A stretch of DNA of 64,000 nucleotides from Catellatospora tritici (GCF_019083965.1 NZ_JAHRCY010000001.1:805905-869904); one strand, 5' to 3'; shown: positions 26,601 to 34,354, counted from the stretch's first letter. The notes: generated by a model from the letters alone, not told the origin. Program-made: numbers and translations.

Positions 26601-27040
26601 GGCTGGACCACCTGCCACCTGGCGAGCACCTCGTCGCGCCACTGCCCGGTCGGGCGGCTGGTGCGGATCTCGTGCCAGCGCATCACGTAGCGCACCTCCA
26701 CCAGCGGGGCCGCGTCCGGGTTGCGGCGGCGGTACGCCTCGACGACCTCGCGCAGCCGGCCCGGATCGGCCACGAACAGGTCCTGCTGCCCCTCGATCTC
26801 GGCCCGGCGCATCCCGGTCTCGCGCTCGCCGAGGGCCACGGTCGCGCCGTGCGCGTCAGTGCCCTCCAACCGTGGATCGGGGGCGGGCTCGTTCGGCGGG
26901 TTCACGCCCGCGTACATCCGGAACGGGCCGAACGGGAAGTGGTCGTCGGAGCCCCAGAGGGTGCCTCCGAGCAGCGCCAACCCGGCGAGCACGGTGGCCA
27001 ACACCCTGGTCGCGCGCTGTGCGGTGGTCATCGTCTCCAT
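26597..27040 (-). CDS. Secreted or anchored partner of the HTTM protein
   Basis: A 147-residue protein with one N-terminal helix (about 12-30, RVLATVLAGLALLGGTLW) and an extracytoplasmic domain starting GSDDHFPFGPFRMYAG. The FPFGPFRMY motif recurs in partners of HTTM proteins in actinobacteria. The rest (ETGMRRAEIEG, VEVRYVMRWHEIR) is a compact alpha/beta domain. Its stop overlaps the start of the HTTM gene, which suggests the two act as a pair. Function unknown. A perfect inverted repeat lies about 55 bp upstream. Confidence 0.75.
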   Translation of the reverse strand: METMTTAQRATRVLATVLAGLALLGGTLWGSDDHFPFGPFRMYAGVNPPNEPAPDPRLEGTDAHGATVALGERETGMRRAEIEGQQDLFVADPGRLREVVEAYRRRNPDAAPLVEVRYVMRWHEIRTSRPTGQWRDEVLARWQVVQP

Positions 27041-27092
27041 CGTGGCCAGAGGCTATAGCGAAACGGTCCCCCTTAGCAGCCCCGGGTGTTCA

Positions 27093-27110
27093 AGTTACCG
27101 AAAGGTAACT
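27093..27110. promoter_or_regulatory. Operator-like inverted repeat AGTTACC-GAAA-GGTAACT
   Basis: Perfect 7-bp arms with a 4-bp spacer, in the 216-bp divergent region between the HTTM operon (start 27040) and maoC (start 27257). The size and spacing suit a TetR-, GntR- or MarR-type dimer; the regulator is not in the window neighbourhood. Confidence 0.5.
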
Positions 27111-27256
27111 ATGAGATAGATCTCGGAGCGCCCTATGTACTCACCCGTTGACCTGCGGCAGAATCCATTTTCACAAGCGTGGGCGGCGGGTGCCGGGGAG
27201 GGCCCCGCCGTTCACTGCGTTCCGGGGCGACGATGCCCAGACGGGAGTGACGGACG

Positions 27257-27709
27257 ATGCAGTTCGGGCGCTACTACGAGGAATTCGAGGTCGGGGCCGT
27301 CTACAAACACTGGCCCGGAAAGACCGTCACCGAGTACGACGACCACCTGTTCTGCCTGCTCACCATGAACCACCACCCGCTGCACCTGGACGCGCACTAC
27401 GCCGCGACGCAGACGGACTTCAAGCGCAACGTGGTGGTCGGCAACTACATCTACTCGCTACTGCTGGGCATGTCCGTGCCCGACGTCAGCGGCAAGGCCA
27501 TCGCCAACCTCGAGGTCGAGTCGCTGCGCCACGTCGCGCCGACCTTCCACGGCGACACGATCTACGGCGAGACCACGGTGCTGGACAAGCGCGAGTCGTC
27601 GTCCAAGCCCGACCGCGGCGTCGTCTCGGTCGAGACCCGCGGCTACAACCAGGACGGCACCCTGGTCTGCGTCTTCAAGCGCAAGGTCATGGTCCCCAAA
27701 CAGCCGTAA
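27257..27709 (+). CDS. MaoC-family (R)-specific enoyl-CoA hydratase-like protein
   Basis: Hot-dog-fold hydratase of 150 residues. The N-terminal YYEEFEVGAVYKHWPGKTVTE is typical of MaoC proteins. The catalytic region DDHLFCLLTMNHHPLHLD carries the Asp and His of the hydratase motif. SLRHVAPTFHGDTIYGET matches the actinobacterial group annotated as mesaconyl-CoA or beta-methylmalyl-CoA dehydratase. In other actinobacteria this gene is next to an acyl-CoA dehydrogenase and a CitE-like lyase; here these lie at 32.4 and 35.3 kb. It ends before a perfect 12-bp-stem hairpin. Confidence 0.9.
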   Translation: MQFGRYYEEFEVGAVYKHWPGKTVTEYDDHLFCLLTMNHHPLHLDAHYAATQTDFKRNVVVGNYIYSLLLGMSVPDVSGKAIANLEVESLRHVAPTFHGDTIYGETTVLDKRESSSKPDRGVVSVETRGYNQDGTLVCVFKRKVMVPKQP

Positions 27710-27730
27710 CCCGCCCTGCCACCGGCCCAC

Positions 27731-27757
27731 CCGTGCGGCGCGCCGCGCGCCGCACGG
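27731..27757 (+). terminator. Hairpin terminator after maoC
   Basis: Arms CCGTGCGGCGCG (27731-27742) and CGCGCCGCACGG (27746-27757) are a perfect 12-bp stem with a 3-base loop, 21 bp after the maoC stop. Confidence 0.85.
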
Positions 27758-27762
27758 CCTCA

Positions 27763-27835
27763 AGATCACGCAACTTGCCGGGCAATCGGGCGTATGACCG
27801 CCCAAGATACGCACAGGTGCCCGGCAATTCAGAGG
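27763..27835. repeat. Inverted-repeat element with TTGCCGGGCAATCGGGCGTA
   Basis: The left part contains TTGCCGGGCAATCGGGCGTA (27775-27794) and the right part ATACGCACAGGTGCCCGGCAA. Their outer ends pair (TTGCCGGGCA with TGCCCGGCAA), while the inner part is diverged. The same 20-mer forms the arms of the element at 56970. Confidence 0.85.
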
Positions 27836-27880
27836 ATCATGCGCGGGGCGGCCGGACGAAAGCCCGGCACCTGGGTGCCG

Positions 27881-27968
27881 GGCTCGGTTGTCGTTCCGGA
27901 GTGCGCGCGGATCAGGCCTGGGCGGGCTCGGTTGTCGTTCCGGAGTGCGCGCGGATCAGGCCTGGGCG
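27881..27968. repeat. 44-bp tandem duplication at the end of the DCC gene
   Basis: Two identical 44-bp units starting GGCTCGGTTGTCGTTCCGGA at 27881 and 27925, plus the first bases of a third. The unit contains the 3' end of the gene (TCAGGCCTGGGCGGGCT). The duplication therefore copied the last codons and stop; the extra copy lies downstream and does not change the protein. Confidence 0.9.
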
Positions 27969-28348
27969 GGCTTGGTCGGCGGGGGCAGCGGGATCGCGCA
28001 GGCGGCGGTGCCGCCAGGCATCTGGTGCCGGTGGCGGGCGACCCAGCGGTACAGGGGCCAGGCCGCGGCGGTCACCGCACTCGGCTTGAGCGCGTAGCCG
28101 AACGACTTCCAGAATGCGTTGCTCGAACGCAGCAGGGCCCCGATCGCCTCCGGCCCGGCCAGGGTCGGGCGGCCGTCCTCGACCCACTGCACGGCCTCCA
28201 GGCACTGCGCCCGGGTCAACCCCAGCGCGGCCAGGTCGGCTCGCTGCCACGCGGACACCTTCGCGCCGGTCGGGATCCACCGGTTCACGAAGTTCGCGCA
28301 TGTGGTGCAGAAGGCGCAGTCACCATCGAAGATGAAGGTCGGGCTCAC
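27956..28348 (-). CDS. DCC-type thiol-disulfide oxidoreductase
   Basis: A 130-residue DUF393/DCC1 thioredoxin-like protein starting with the family signature TFIFDGDCAFC, with Cys11 and Cys14 as the redox pair and a further Cys17. It continues RWIPTGAKVSAWQRADLAALGLT and ends in a Pro-rich tail. The GTG at 28348 is preferred because GATGAGG lies just before it; an ATG at 28369 would add seven charged residues. A thioredoxin gene is divergent nearby, but there is no proof of a shared pathway. Confidence 0.88.
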   Translation of the reverse strand: MSPTFIFDGDCAFCTTCANFVNRWIPTGAKVSAWQRADLAALGLTRAQCLEAVQWVEDGRPTLAGPEAIGALLRSSNAFWKSFGYALKPSAVTAAAWPLYRWVARHRHQMPGGTAACAIPLPPPTKPAQA

Positions 28349-28497
28349 GACCTCATCATCCCTCGCCACGCCGCGGTGTGCGAGCCCGGATGGCCTGTGC
28401 GCCGTGTCACGCCCGATACGGTGGGGAGCGCGGGAATGACGCGCCGCCGGCAGCGGTTTACATGGACGCTGATCGTTTGAAGGATGGGAGCACGACC

Positions 28498-28878
28498 ATG
28501 GGCACCGTGGAATTCACGGCCGACAACTTCGTGGAGAAGACCAGCGGGGAAGGCATCACCTTCATCGACTTCTGGGCAGACTGGTGCGGCCCGTGCAAGC
28601 GCTTCGCGCCGGTGTACGAGCGCGCCGCCGAGGCCAACCCGGACATCACCTTCGGCAAGGTCGACACGGAGGCGCAGCAGGAGCTGGCCGCGATGTTCCA
28701 GATCCAGTCGATCCCGACGATCATGGCGATCCGGGACGACGTGGTGGTCTACTCCGAGCCGGGCGCCATGCCCGACGCCGCCTTCACCGACCTGATCAAG
28801 AAGGTGCGCGAGATCGACCCCGAGCGCCTCAAGGCGGCCAAGACGGAGCACGAGGAGCACGCGCACAAGGCTTCCTAA
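28498..28878 (+). CDS. trxA: Thioredoxin
   Basis: Cytoplasmic dithiol reductase of 126 residues with active site FWADWCGPCK (Cys30, Cys33). The cis-proline loop is SIPTIMAIRD near residue 76 and the KVDTEAQQELAAMFQI strand precedes it. The acidic and His-rich C-terminal tail (KTEHEEHAHKAS) is longer than in classical thioredoxin. The ATG at 28498 is preceded by AAGGATGGGAG. It is separated by only 27 bp from the radical SAM gene, with a LexA-like site between them. Confidence 0.95.
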   Translation: MGTVEFTADNFVEKTSGEGITFIDFWADWCGPCKRFAPVYERAAEANPDITFGKVDTEAQQELAAMFQIQSIPTIMAIRDDVVVYSEPGAMPDAAFTDLIKKVREIDPERLKAAKTEHEEHAHKAS

Positions 28879-28881
28879 TCT

Positions 28882-28897
28882 TCGAACATATGTTTGA
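28882..28897 (+). promoter_or_regulatory. LexA (SOS) box-like site
   Basis: TCGAACATATGTTTGA matches the actinobacterial LexA consensus TCGAAC-N4-GTTCGA at 11 of 12 specified bases. It ends 8 bp before the GTG start of the Rv2578c-type radical SAM gene. In Mycobacterium tuberculosis, Rv2578c is itself reported in the LexA regulon, so both position and target fit. Confidence 0.8.
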
Positions 28898-28905
28898 ATA
28901 GCGGG

Positions 28906-30981
28906 GTGCGCTGGAGCAACCTGACCGCGAGCACCCCGACCGACGACACCGCGCCGGTGCAGCTCGAGCTGCCCGGTGCGGTCGTCCGTACCTTCGACAC
29001 TCCCGGCTTCGCCGGGATGACGTTCTACGAGGTCAGAGCCAAGTCCCTGATCAACCGGGTGATGGGCGACCGGCGCGGGGTGCCGTTCGAATACACGATC
29101 AATCCGTACCGCGGCTGCACCCACGCGTGCACCTACTGCCTGGCGGCCGAGACGCCGGTGCTGCTGGCCGACGGGCGCACCCGCCCGATCGCGCAGCTGC
29201 GCGCCGGCGACGCGATCATCGGCACGGTCCGCGAGGGCGCCTACCGCCGCTACACCGTCACCCATGTGCGTGACGTGTGGTCGACCGTCAAGCCCGCCTA
29301 CCGGGTGACCCTGGCCGACGGCACCGAGCTGGTGGCCAGCGGCGACCACCGGTTCCTCACCGACCGGGGCTGGAAGCACGTCACCGGTGCCCGCACGGGT
29401 CCGGGCCAGCGCCCCCACCTGACCACCGGCAACAAGCTGATGGGCACCGGCGCGTTCGCCGAGCCGCCGAAGGAGTCGCCGGACTACCGCCGGGGTTACC
29501 TGGCGGGCATGCTGCGCCCCGAGCCGGACACCGGCGCCTACCGCGACCCGTACGGCACGGTCCCGCGCTTCCGGCTGGGCGGCGAAGAGCCGCAGGCGCT
29601 CAGCCGAACCATCGGCTACCTGCGTGAGCTGGGCGCGCACACGGCGGAGTTCTGCCGCTCGGGGCCGCGCACCGGCCTGAGCACGTACGCCCGGCGTGAC
29701 CTGGAGCTGATCACCTCGCTGCTGCGGCTGCCGGACGACCTCGGCGACGGCGACGGCGCGGCCGCCGACTGGGCCAAGGGCTTCCTCGCCGGGGTGTACG
29801 ACGCCGAGGGCAGCCACACCCAGGGCCTGTTCCGCATCGTGCACAGCAGCCCCGAGCTGGTCGAGGCGACCCGGGCCGCGCTGCGCCGGTTCGGCTTCGA
29901 GTTCGCGGTGGAGGACCGGCGCGGCCCGATCGGGCTGCTCAGCCTGCGACTGCTCGGCGGCCTGACCGAGAAACTGCGCTTCTTCCACCTGGTCGACCCG
30001 GCCGTCACCCGTAAGCGCACCGTCGACGGCATCGCGATCAAGGGCAGCGCGCCGCTGCACGTGACCTCGATCGAGCCGCTGGGCCTGGAGCTGCCGCTGT
30101 GGGACATCAGCACCGGCACCGGCGACTTCATCGCCAACGGCGTGGTCAGCCACAACTGCTTCGCCCGCAACACGCACACCTACCTCGACCTCGACGCCGG
30201 GCACGACTTCGACTCGAAGATCGTCGTGAAGGTGAACGCACCCGAGGTGCTGCGCCGGGAGCTGGGCTCGCGCACCTGGCGCGGGCAGCCGATCGCCATG
30301 GGCACCAACGTGGACTGCTACCAGCGGGCCGAGGGGCGATACGAGCTGATGCCCGGCATCCTCGGCGCGCTGCGCGACGCGGCGAACCCGTTCTCGATCC
30401 TGACCAAGGGCACGCTGATCCTGCGCGACCTGCCGCTGCTGCGGCAGGCGGCCGAGCGCACCCGGGTGTCGGTGGCGATGTCGATCGGGTTCCTCGACGA
30501 GCGGCTGTGGCGCGACGTCGAGTCCGGCACACCCAGCCCGTCGCGGCGGCTGGACGCGGTGCGCCGGATGACCGAGGCGGGGCTGCGGGTGGGGGTGCTG
30601 ATGGCGCCGATCCTGCCCGGCCTGAGCGACTCCGACGAACAGCTGGACGCGTGTGTGGCGGCGCTGGTCGAGGCGGGCGCCGCGAGCATCACACCGCTGG
30701 TGCTGCACCTGCGGCCCGGCGCACGGGAGTGGTATCTGGCCTGGCTCGCCGAGCACCACCCGGACCTGGTGCCGCTGTACGAGCGGCTCTACCCGGGCCA
30801 GCGCGCCTACGCGAGCGACGACTACCAGCGCCTGATCACGGCCCGGGTGCGGCGGGCGACGCGGCGGCACGGGCTGCCCGTCCGCGAGGAACTCGCCCGC
30901 GAACTGTCGATCAACGGATCAGCGCAGGCGGAACCGGAGCGGGCCGAACCCGCCCCGGACACGCAGCTCACGCTTTGTTGA
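28906..30981 (+). CDS. Rv2578c-family radical SAM protein with in-frame intein
   Basis: A 691-residue precursor; residues 78-417 are an intein, leaving a 351-residue radical SAM enzyme. The host begins RWSNLTAS and has PYRGCTHACTY just before the insert and CFARNTHTYLDLD just after it; joined they give the CX3CX2C cluster motif CTHACTYC. Downstream are FSILTKGTLILRD, MSIGFLDE and LMAPILPGLSD, typical of this SplB-like DNA-repair-associated family. GTG at 28906 gives the family N-terminus; a TTG 12 bp upstream would overlap the SOS box. The reaction is unknown. The 3' end overlaps the convergent DUF3817 gene by 14 bp. Confidence 0.94.
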   Translation: MRWSNLTASTPTDDTAPVQLELPGAVVRTFDTPGFAGMTFYEVRAKSLINRVMGDRRGVPFEYTINPYRGCTHACTYCLAAETPVLLADGRTRPIAQLRAGDAIIGTVREGAYRRYTVTHVRDVWSTVKPAYRVTLADGTELVASGDHRFLTDRGWKHVTGARTGPGQRPHLTTGNKLMGTGAFAEPPKESPDYRRGYLAGMLRPEPDTGAYRDPYGTVPRFRLGGEEPQALSRTIGYLRELGAHTAEFCRSGPRTGLSTYARRDLELITSLLRLPDDLGDGDGAAADWAKGFLAGVYDAEGSHTQGLFRIVHSSPELVEATRAALRRFGFEFAVEDRRGPIGLLSLRLLGGLTEKLRFFHLVDPAVTRKRTVDGIAIKGSAPLHVTSIEPLGLELPLWDISTGTGDFIANGVVSHNCFARNTHTYLDLDAGHDFDSKIVVKVNAPEVLRRELGSRTWRGQPIAMGTNVDCYQRAEGRYELMPGILGALRDAANPFSILTKGTLILRDLPLLRQAAERTRVSVAMSIGFLDERLWRDVESGTPSPSRRLDAVRRMTEAGLRVGVLMAPILPGLSDSDEQLDACVAALVEAGAASITPLVLHLRPGAREWYLAWLAEHHPDLVPLYERLYPGQRAYASDDYQRLITARVRRATRRHGLPVREELARELSINGSAQAEPERAEPAPDTQLTLC
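29137..30156 (+). other. Intein (340 aa) with LAGLIDADG-type endonuclease region
   Basis: It starts CLAAETPVLLADGRTRPI (block A, Cys1), with block B SGDHRFLTDRGW. It ends with block F LWDISTGTGDFIANG and block G VVSHN, followed by Cys as the +1 extein residue. The middle carries two DOD motifs: RGYLAGMLRPEPDTG (poorly conserved, the usual DxDG replaced) and KGFLAGVYDAEGSH (well conserved). Splicing residues are intact, so the protein should splice. Homing activity is doubtful because motif one lacks the usual acidic position. Confidence 0.94.
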
Positions 30982-31291
30982 ACTCCGGGCGCGCGTCGGT
31001 GCCCTTGATCCAGCCGACCACCATGCGCTCGGCCACGAACGAGAAGAACGGGATGGTGCCCGCCAGCGCGACGACCAGCATCTTCTTCACGCCCCACTGG
31101 GCGCGGCGGGCCAGGTCGGCGGCCAGCACCAGGTAGACCACGTACAGCCAGCCGTGGATGGGGGCGATGACGGTGACGCCGGTGTTGTCGTCGGCGAAGT
31201 ACTTCATGGGCATCGCGACCAGCGTGAGCAGGAGCAGCATCACGCCCACGATCCAGGCGATCACGCGGTAGCGGGTCAACGCGCCGTTCAT
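30968..31291 (-). CDS. DUF3817 integral membrane protein
   Basis: A 107-residue protein with three hydrophobic helices. RVIAWIVGVMLLLLTLVAMPMKYF, PIHGWLYVVYLVLAADLA and KKMLVVALAGTIPFFSFVAER are diagnostic for DUF3817. ATG start overlapping the upstream stop by ATGA (31288-31291). Function unknown; the family is widespread in Actinobacteria. Confidence 0.92.
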   Translation of the reverse strand: MNGALTRYRVIAWIVGVMLLLLTLVAMPMKYFADDNTGVTVIAPIHGWLYVVYLVLAADLARRAQWGVKKMLVVALAGTIPFFSFVAERMVVGWIKGTDARPEFNKA

Positions 31292-31689
31292 CGGAGCTCC
31301 TTAGCGGGATAGTCGCCGGGTCGTGCGTCAGGGTGCTCGTTCAGCCACGCCAGATACTCGTTGTACGCGGCCAGCTGCGGATCATCCGCATCGTCGGTCG
31401 CCGCTGTGGCCGGACTCACCCGCCGGGTGATCACCGGCCGTTCCCGAGGCTCAACGGCCGGGGCTGACTCGTCGGCACGGGTGCCGCGCAGCGTCAGCCG
31501 CATCTCCCGCACCCACATCACGATCACGAACACCGCGAACAGCGGCCACTCGAAGGTGTACGCCCAGCTCAGGGTGTTGCCCTCGGCCGCGCGACCCGCC
31601 TGCCACCAGCCGAGAGCAAGAAACGCGGCGACGGATGCCAGCACCAGGGCATGTCCGGCCAGCCAGCCGGGGGTGAGCAGTCGTCGCAC
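31288..31689 (-). CDS. Two-helix membrane protein, unknown
   Basis: A 133-residue protein starting GTG (VRRLLTPGW). Helices are at about 7-27 (LAGHALVLASVAAFLALGWW) and 41-60 (YTFEWPLFAVFVIVMW), followed by a charged cytoplasmic tail with AAYNEYLAWLNEHPDARPGDYPAKELR at the end. The tail motif AxYNxYLAxL is often seen in actinobacterial proteins paired with DUF3817. Start chosen at the first GTG before the hydrophobic segment, since the open frame upstream is antisense to another gene. Confidence 0.8.
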   Translation of the reverse strand: MRRLLTPGWLAGHALVLASVAAFLALGWWQAGRAAEGNTLSWAYTFEWPLFAVFVIVMWVREMRLTLRGTRADESAPAVEPRERPVITRRVSPATAATDDADDPQLAAYNEYLAWLNEHPDARPGDYPAKELR

Positions 31690-31742
31690 GGCAGCCAGCG
31701 TACCCAACAGGGGTGCGGTGACCAGCCGCGCCGTAGGCGCAC

Positions 31743-32462
31743 GTGAGCCGATCTCGTACCCTTTGCGCCGTGGTGGGGATTCGGGGCGCGGACCGGCGCC
31801 GGTGGGCGCTCGCGCTGGGTGGGTTGGGCCTGGTCGTGGCGGCGTGGTGGTGGGGCCGTACGTGGCCGATCGCGCCGTTCTCGCCGGAGGAGCCGTGGAC
31901 GGTCTGGCCGCTGGTGGTGCTGGCGCTGGTGGCGATCGGCCGGGCCGTGCACCTGCGGCGGCGGCGAACCGGTGCCTGGCGGCAGGGCGCGGCCGACGGC
32001 GAGCCGGGCCTGACCGTCTCACTGGTCACCGACGTGTGGGTCGCGCTGGCCGTGTACGGGATGCAGCTGCCGATCATCGCCCGGTACGCCAAGACCGAGA
32101 GCACGGTCGAGTGGGTGGTCGCGGTGCTGGACTCGCTGCTGGCGCTCGGGATCATCGCGGCGCTGATCGTGCCGGTGCGGCAGCGGCGCAACCAGATCGT
32201 GCTCAACGCTGACGGGGTACGCGTGCACCGGCACCACTTCCCCTGGTCGGACGTGATCGGGGTGACCCAGGACCCGCGCAGCGGGTGGCGGCTGGCGACC
32301 GTACGGCAGGTGCTGTTCCTGCGCGGCACCGACTACGGCATGTGGGACCGCGACATGGTCAACGTAATCCGGTTCTACCTGGAGCACCCGCAGCGGCGCG
32401 GCGAGCTGGCCCAGCTGCCCACCGCGCCACCGGAGCTGGTCAGCGGGCCCGGTACTCCTTGA
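31743..32462 (+). CDS. Membrane protein with PH-like C-terminal domain
   Basis: A 239-residue protein with four hydrophobic helices: about 21-38, 52-68, 93-110 and 125-145. A soluble C-terminal part follows: RRNQIVLNADGVRVHRHHFPWSDVIGVTQD...VLFLRGTDYGMWDRD. That strand pattern (a V-x-W-S-D-V-I turn) is like bacterial PH domains. Function unknown. GTG start at 31743; a later GTG near 31770 is possible. Divergent from the two-helix protein by 53 bp. The 3' end overlaps the acyl-CoA dehydrogenase gene tail to tail by 23 bp. Confidence 0.8.
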   Translation: MSRSRTLCAVVGIRGADRRRWALALGGLGLVVAAWWWGRTWPIAPFSPEEPWTVWPLVVLALVAIGRAVHLRRRRTGAWRQGAADGEPGLTVSLVTDVWVALAVYGMQLPIIARYAKTESTVEWVVAVLDSLLALGIIAALIVPVRQRRNQIVLNADGVRVHRHHFPWSDVIGVTQDPRSGWRLATVRQVLFLRGTDYGMWDRDMVNVIRFYLEHPQRRGELAQLPTAPPELVSGPGTP

Positions 32463-33639
32463 GCAGGCCGCGCGAGATGATCGTCTTCTGGATCTCGCTG
32501 GTGCCCTCGCCGATGAGCAGGAACGGCGCCTCGCGCATCAGCCGCTCGATCTCGTACTCCTTGGAGTAGCCGTAGCCGCCGTGGATGCGGAACGACTCGG
32601 TGACGATCTCGTGGCAGTACTCGCTGGCCAGCAGCTTGGCCATGCCCGCCTCGACGTCGTTGCGCTGGCCGGAGTCCTTCAGCCGGGCGGCGTTGACCAT
32701 GAGCGCATGGGCTGCCTCGATCTTGGTGCCCATCTCGGCGAGCTTGAACGCGATCGCCTGGTGCTCGGCGATGGCCTTGCCGAAGGTGCGGCGCTGCTGG
32801 GCGTACGCCATGGCCAGCTCGAAGGCGCGGATGGAGATGCCGCAGGCGCGGGCCGCCACGTTGACCCGGCCGACCTCGATGCCGTCCATCATCTGGTAGA
32901 AGCCGCGACCGGCCTGGTCGGCGCCGCCGAGCACCGCCGACTCGGGCACCCGGTGCCCGTCGAGGATCATCTCGGTGGTCTCGACGCCCTTGTACCCCAT
33001 CTTCTCGATCTTGCCGGGGATGGTGAGGCCGGGCGCGGTCTGCCCGAAGCCGGGCTCCTTCTCCAGCAGGAACGTCGTCATGTTGCCGTAGACGGTGTCC
33101 GCGCCCTGGTCGGTCTTCACCAGCGTCGCCACCACCGACGAGTACGCCCCGTTGGTCAGCCACATCTTCTGGCCGTTGAGGACGTACGAGTCGCCGTCGC
33201 GCAGCGCCTTCGAGGTGATCGCCGAGACGTCGGAGCCGCAGCCCGGTTCGGACATGCTGAATGCGCCGCGCACCTCACCGGTGGCCATCCTGGGCAGCAG
33301 TCGCTGCTTCTGCTCCGCCGAGCCGTGCTGGCTGATCAGGTACGCCACGATGAAGTGCGTGTTGACGATGCCGGAGACCGACATCCAGCCGCGCGACAGC
33401 TCCTCCACCACCAGGGCGTAGGTGAGCAGCGACTCGCCGAGGCCGCCGTACTCCTCCGAGATGGTCAGTCCGAACAGGCCCATCTCGCGCATCCCGGCGA
33501 GGATCTCCTCCGGATAGCGGTCCTCATGTTCGAGCCGCTGCGCCCGGGGGATGATCTCCTTGTCGGCGAACTCGCGTACCGTCTCGAGGATCGCGGTCTG
33601 CACGTCGGTCAATCCGGGAGTACGGGCGAGACGGGCCAT
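32440..33639 (-). CDS. Acyl-CoA dehydrogenase
   Basis: FAD-dependent dehydrogenation of an acyl-CoA thioester (399 aa). It has the classic three-part fold: an N-terminal helical part, the substrate/FAD strand region (AFSMSEPGCGSDVSAITSKA, then LNGQKMWLTNG) and the C-terminal helical bundle (RRTFGKAIAEHQAIAFKLAEM, IHGGYGYSKEYEIERLMRE). The LIGEGTSEIQKTII end contains the usual catalytic Glu. ATG start behind GGAGG. The substrate may be a branched or short chain; the nearby CitE-like lyase and MaoC hydratase suggest one breakdown route. Confidence 0.95.
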   Translation of the reverse strand: MARLARTPGLTDVQTAILETVREFADKEIIPRAQRLEHEDRYPEEILAGMREMGLFGLTISEEYGGLGESLLTYALVVEELSRGWMSVSGIVNTHFIVAYLISQHGSAEQKQRLLPRMATGEVRGAFSMSEPGCGSDVSAITSKALRDGDSYVLNGQKMWLTNGAYSSVVATLVKTDQGADTVYGNMTTFLLEKEPGFGQTAPGLTIPGKIEKMGYKGVETTEMILDGHRVPESAVLGGADQAGRGFYQMMDGIEVGRVNVAARACGISIRAFELAMAYAQQRRTFGKAIAEHQAIAFKLAEMGTKIEAAHALMVNAARLKDSGQRNDVEAGMAKLLASEYCHEIVTESFRIHGGYGYSKEYEIERLMREAPFLLIGEGTSEIQKTIISRGLLKEYRAR

Positions 33640-33790
33640 GGTCAGCCTCCAGAGAACTGAACGAAGCTTCAGGTGAGGTGAGTATGAGCCGCGCCCACCG
33701 TCCGTCCAAGCCGCTTGACAAGGACGTCACTGTGAAAAGGTTCACCGAGTAGTAGCGTCGCACGAACCCCCCGAAGAGGAGTCAGCTTCG

Positions 33791-34282
33791 ATGACCTACC
33801 CCCCGCCCTCCGGCCAGGACCCGTACGGCAACCCGCCGCCGACCAACCCGTACGTGCCGCAGCCGCCGGCCACGTCGGACCCGTACAGCACCCCGCCGGC
33901 CTCGGACAGCCCGTACGCGGCGCCGTCCTCCGGCAGCCCGTACCAGCAGCCGCCGGTCTCCGGCCAGCCCTACGGGCAGCAGCCGTACCAGCAGCAGCAG
34001 CCCTACGGGGGCCAGCCGGGCTATCCGGTGGCGCGCCCGCAGAACTCGATGGCGCTGATCGCCATGATCCTGGCGATCGCGGGCATCCTGACCTTCATCA
34101 CCGCACCGATCGGCGCGATCCTCGGCCACATGGCCCTCAAGCAGGTCCGCCAGACCGGCGAGGAGGGTGAGGGCATGGCCAAGGCGGGCATCATCGTCGG
34201 CTGGATCCTCACCGGCCTCTGGACGCTCGGCTGCCTGTGCGCCTTCGGGCTGCCTCTCCTGCTCGCCGCCTCCAACAGCTGA
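33791..34282 (+). CDS. DUF4190 membrane protein with Pro/Tyr-rich N-terminus
   Basis: A 163-residue protein. The first 80 residues are a low-complexity PYGQQPYQQQQPYGG-type stretch, and the last 75 hold two helices in the DUF4190 pattern: NSMALIAMILAIAGILTF, then GAILGHMALKQVRQTGEEGEGMAKAGIIVGWILTGL. The low-complexity region is typical of actinobacterial membrane proteins that cluster in the cytoplasm. ATG start. It ends before a strong palindrome shared with the convergent SDR gene. Confidence 0.93.
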   Translation: MTYPPPSGQDPYGNPPPTNPYVPQPPATSDPYSTPPASDSPYAAPSSGSPYQQPPVSGQPYGQQPYQQQQPYGGQPGYPVARPQNSMALIAMILAIAGILTFITAPIGAILGHMALKQVRQTGEEGEGMAKAGIIVGWILTGLWTLGCLCAFGLPLLLAASNS

Positions 34283-34289
34283 ACAGCGT

Positions 34290-34337
34290 AAGAAGGGCCC
34301 CTCGCCGCGGGTCACCGCGGCGGAAGGGGCCCTTCTT
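34290..34337. terminator. Bidirectional hairpin with AAGGGGCCCTT arms
   Basis: Outer arms AGAAGGGCCCCT and AGGGGCCCTTCT plus an inner perfect stem CGCCGCGG-GTCA-CCGCGGCG give about 20 paired bases. It lies between the convergent DUF4190 and SDR genes. The outer arms belong to the same AAGGGGCCCTT group as the elements at 7985 and 38657, but the loop is unrelated. Confidence 0.88.
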
Positions 34338-34354
34338 CGGGTACAGGCGAACGG

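Noticed and set aside
28345..30870. Long antisense open frame (841 codons) opposite the radical SAM gene
   Set aside because: Composition is Arg/Gly/Ala/Val-rich shadow sequence; the plus strand has clear radical SAM and intein motifs.
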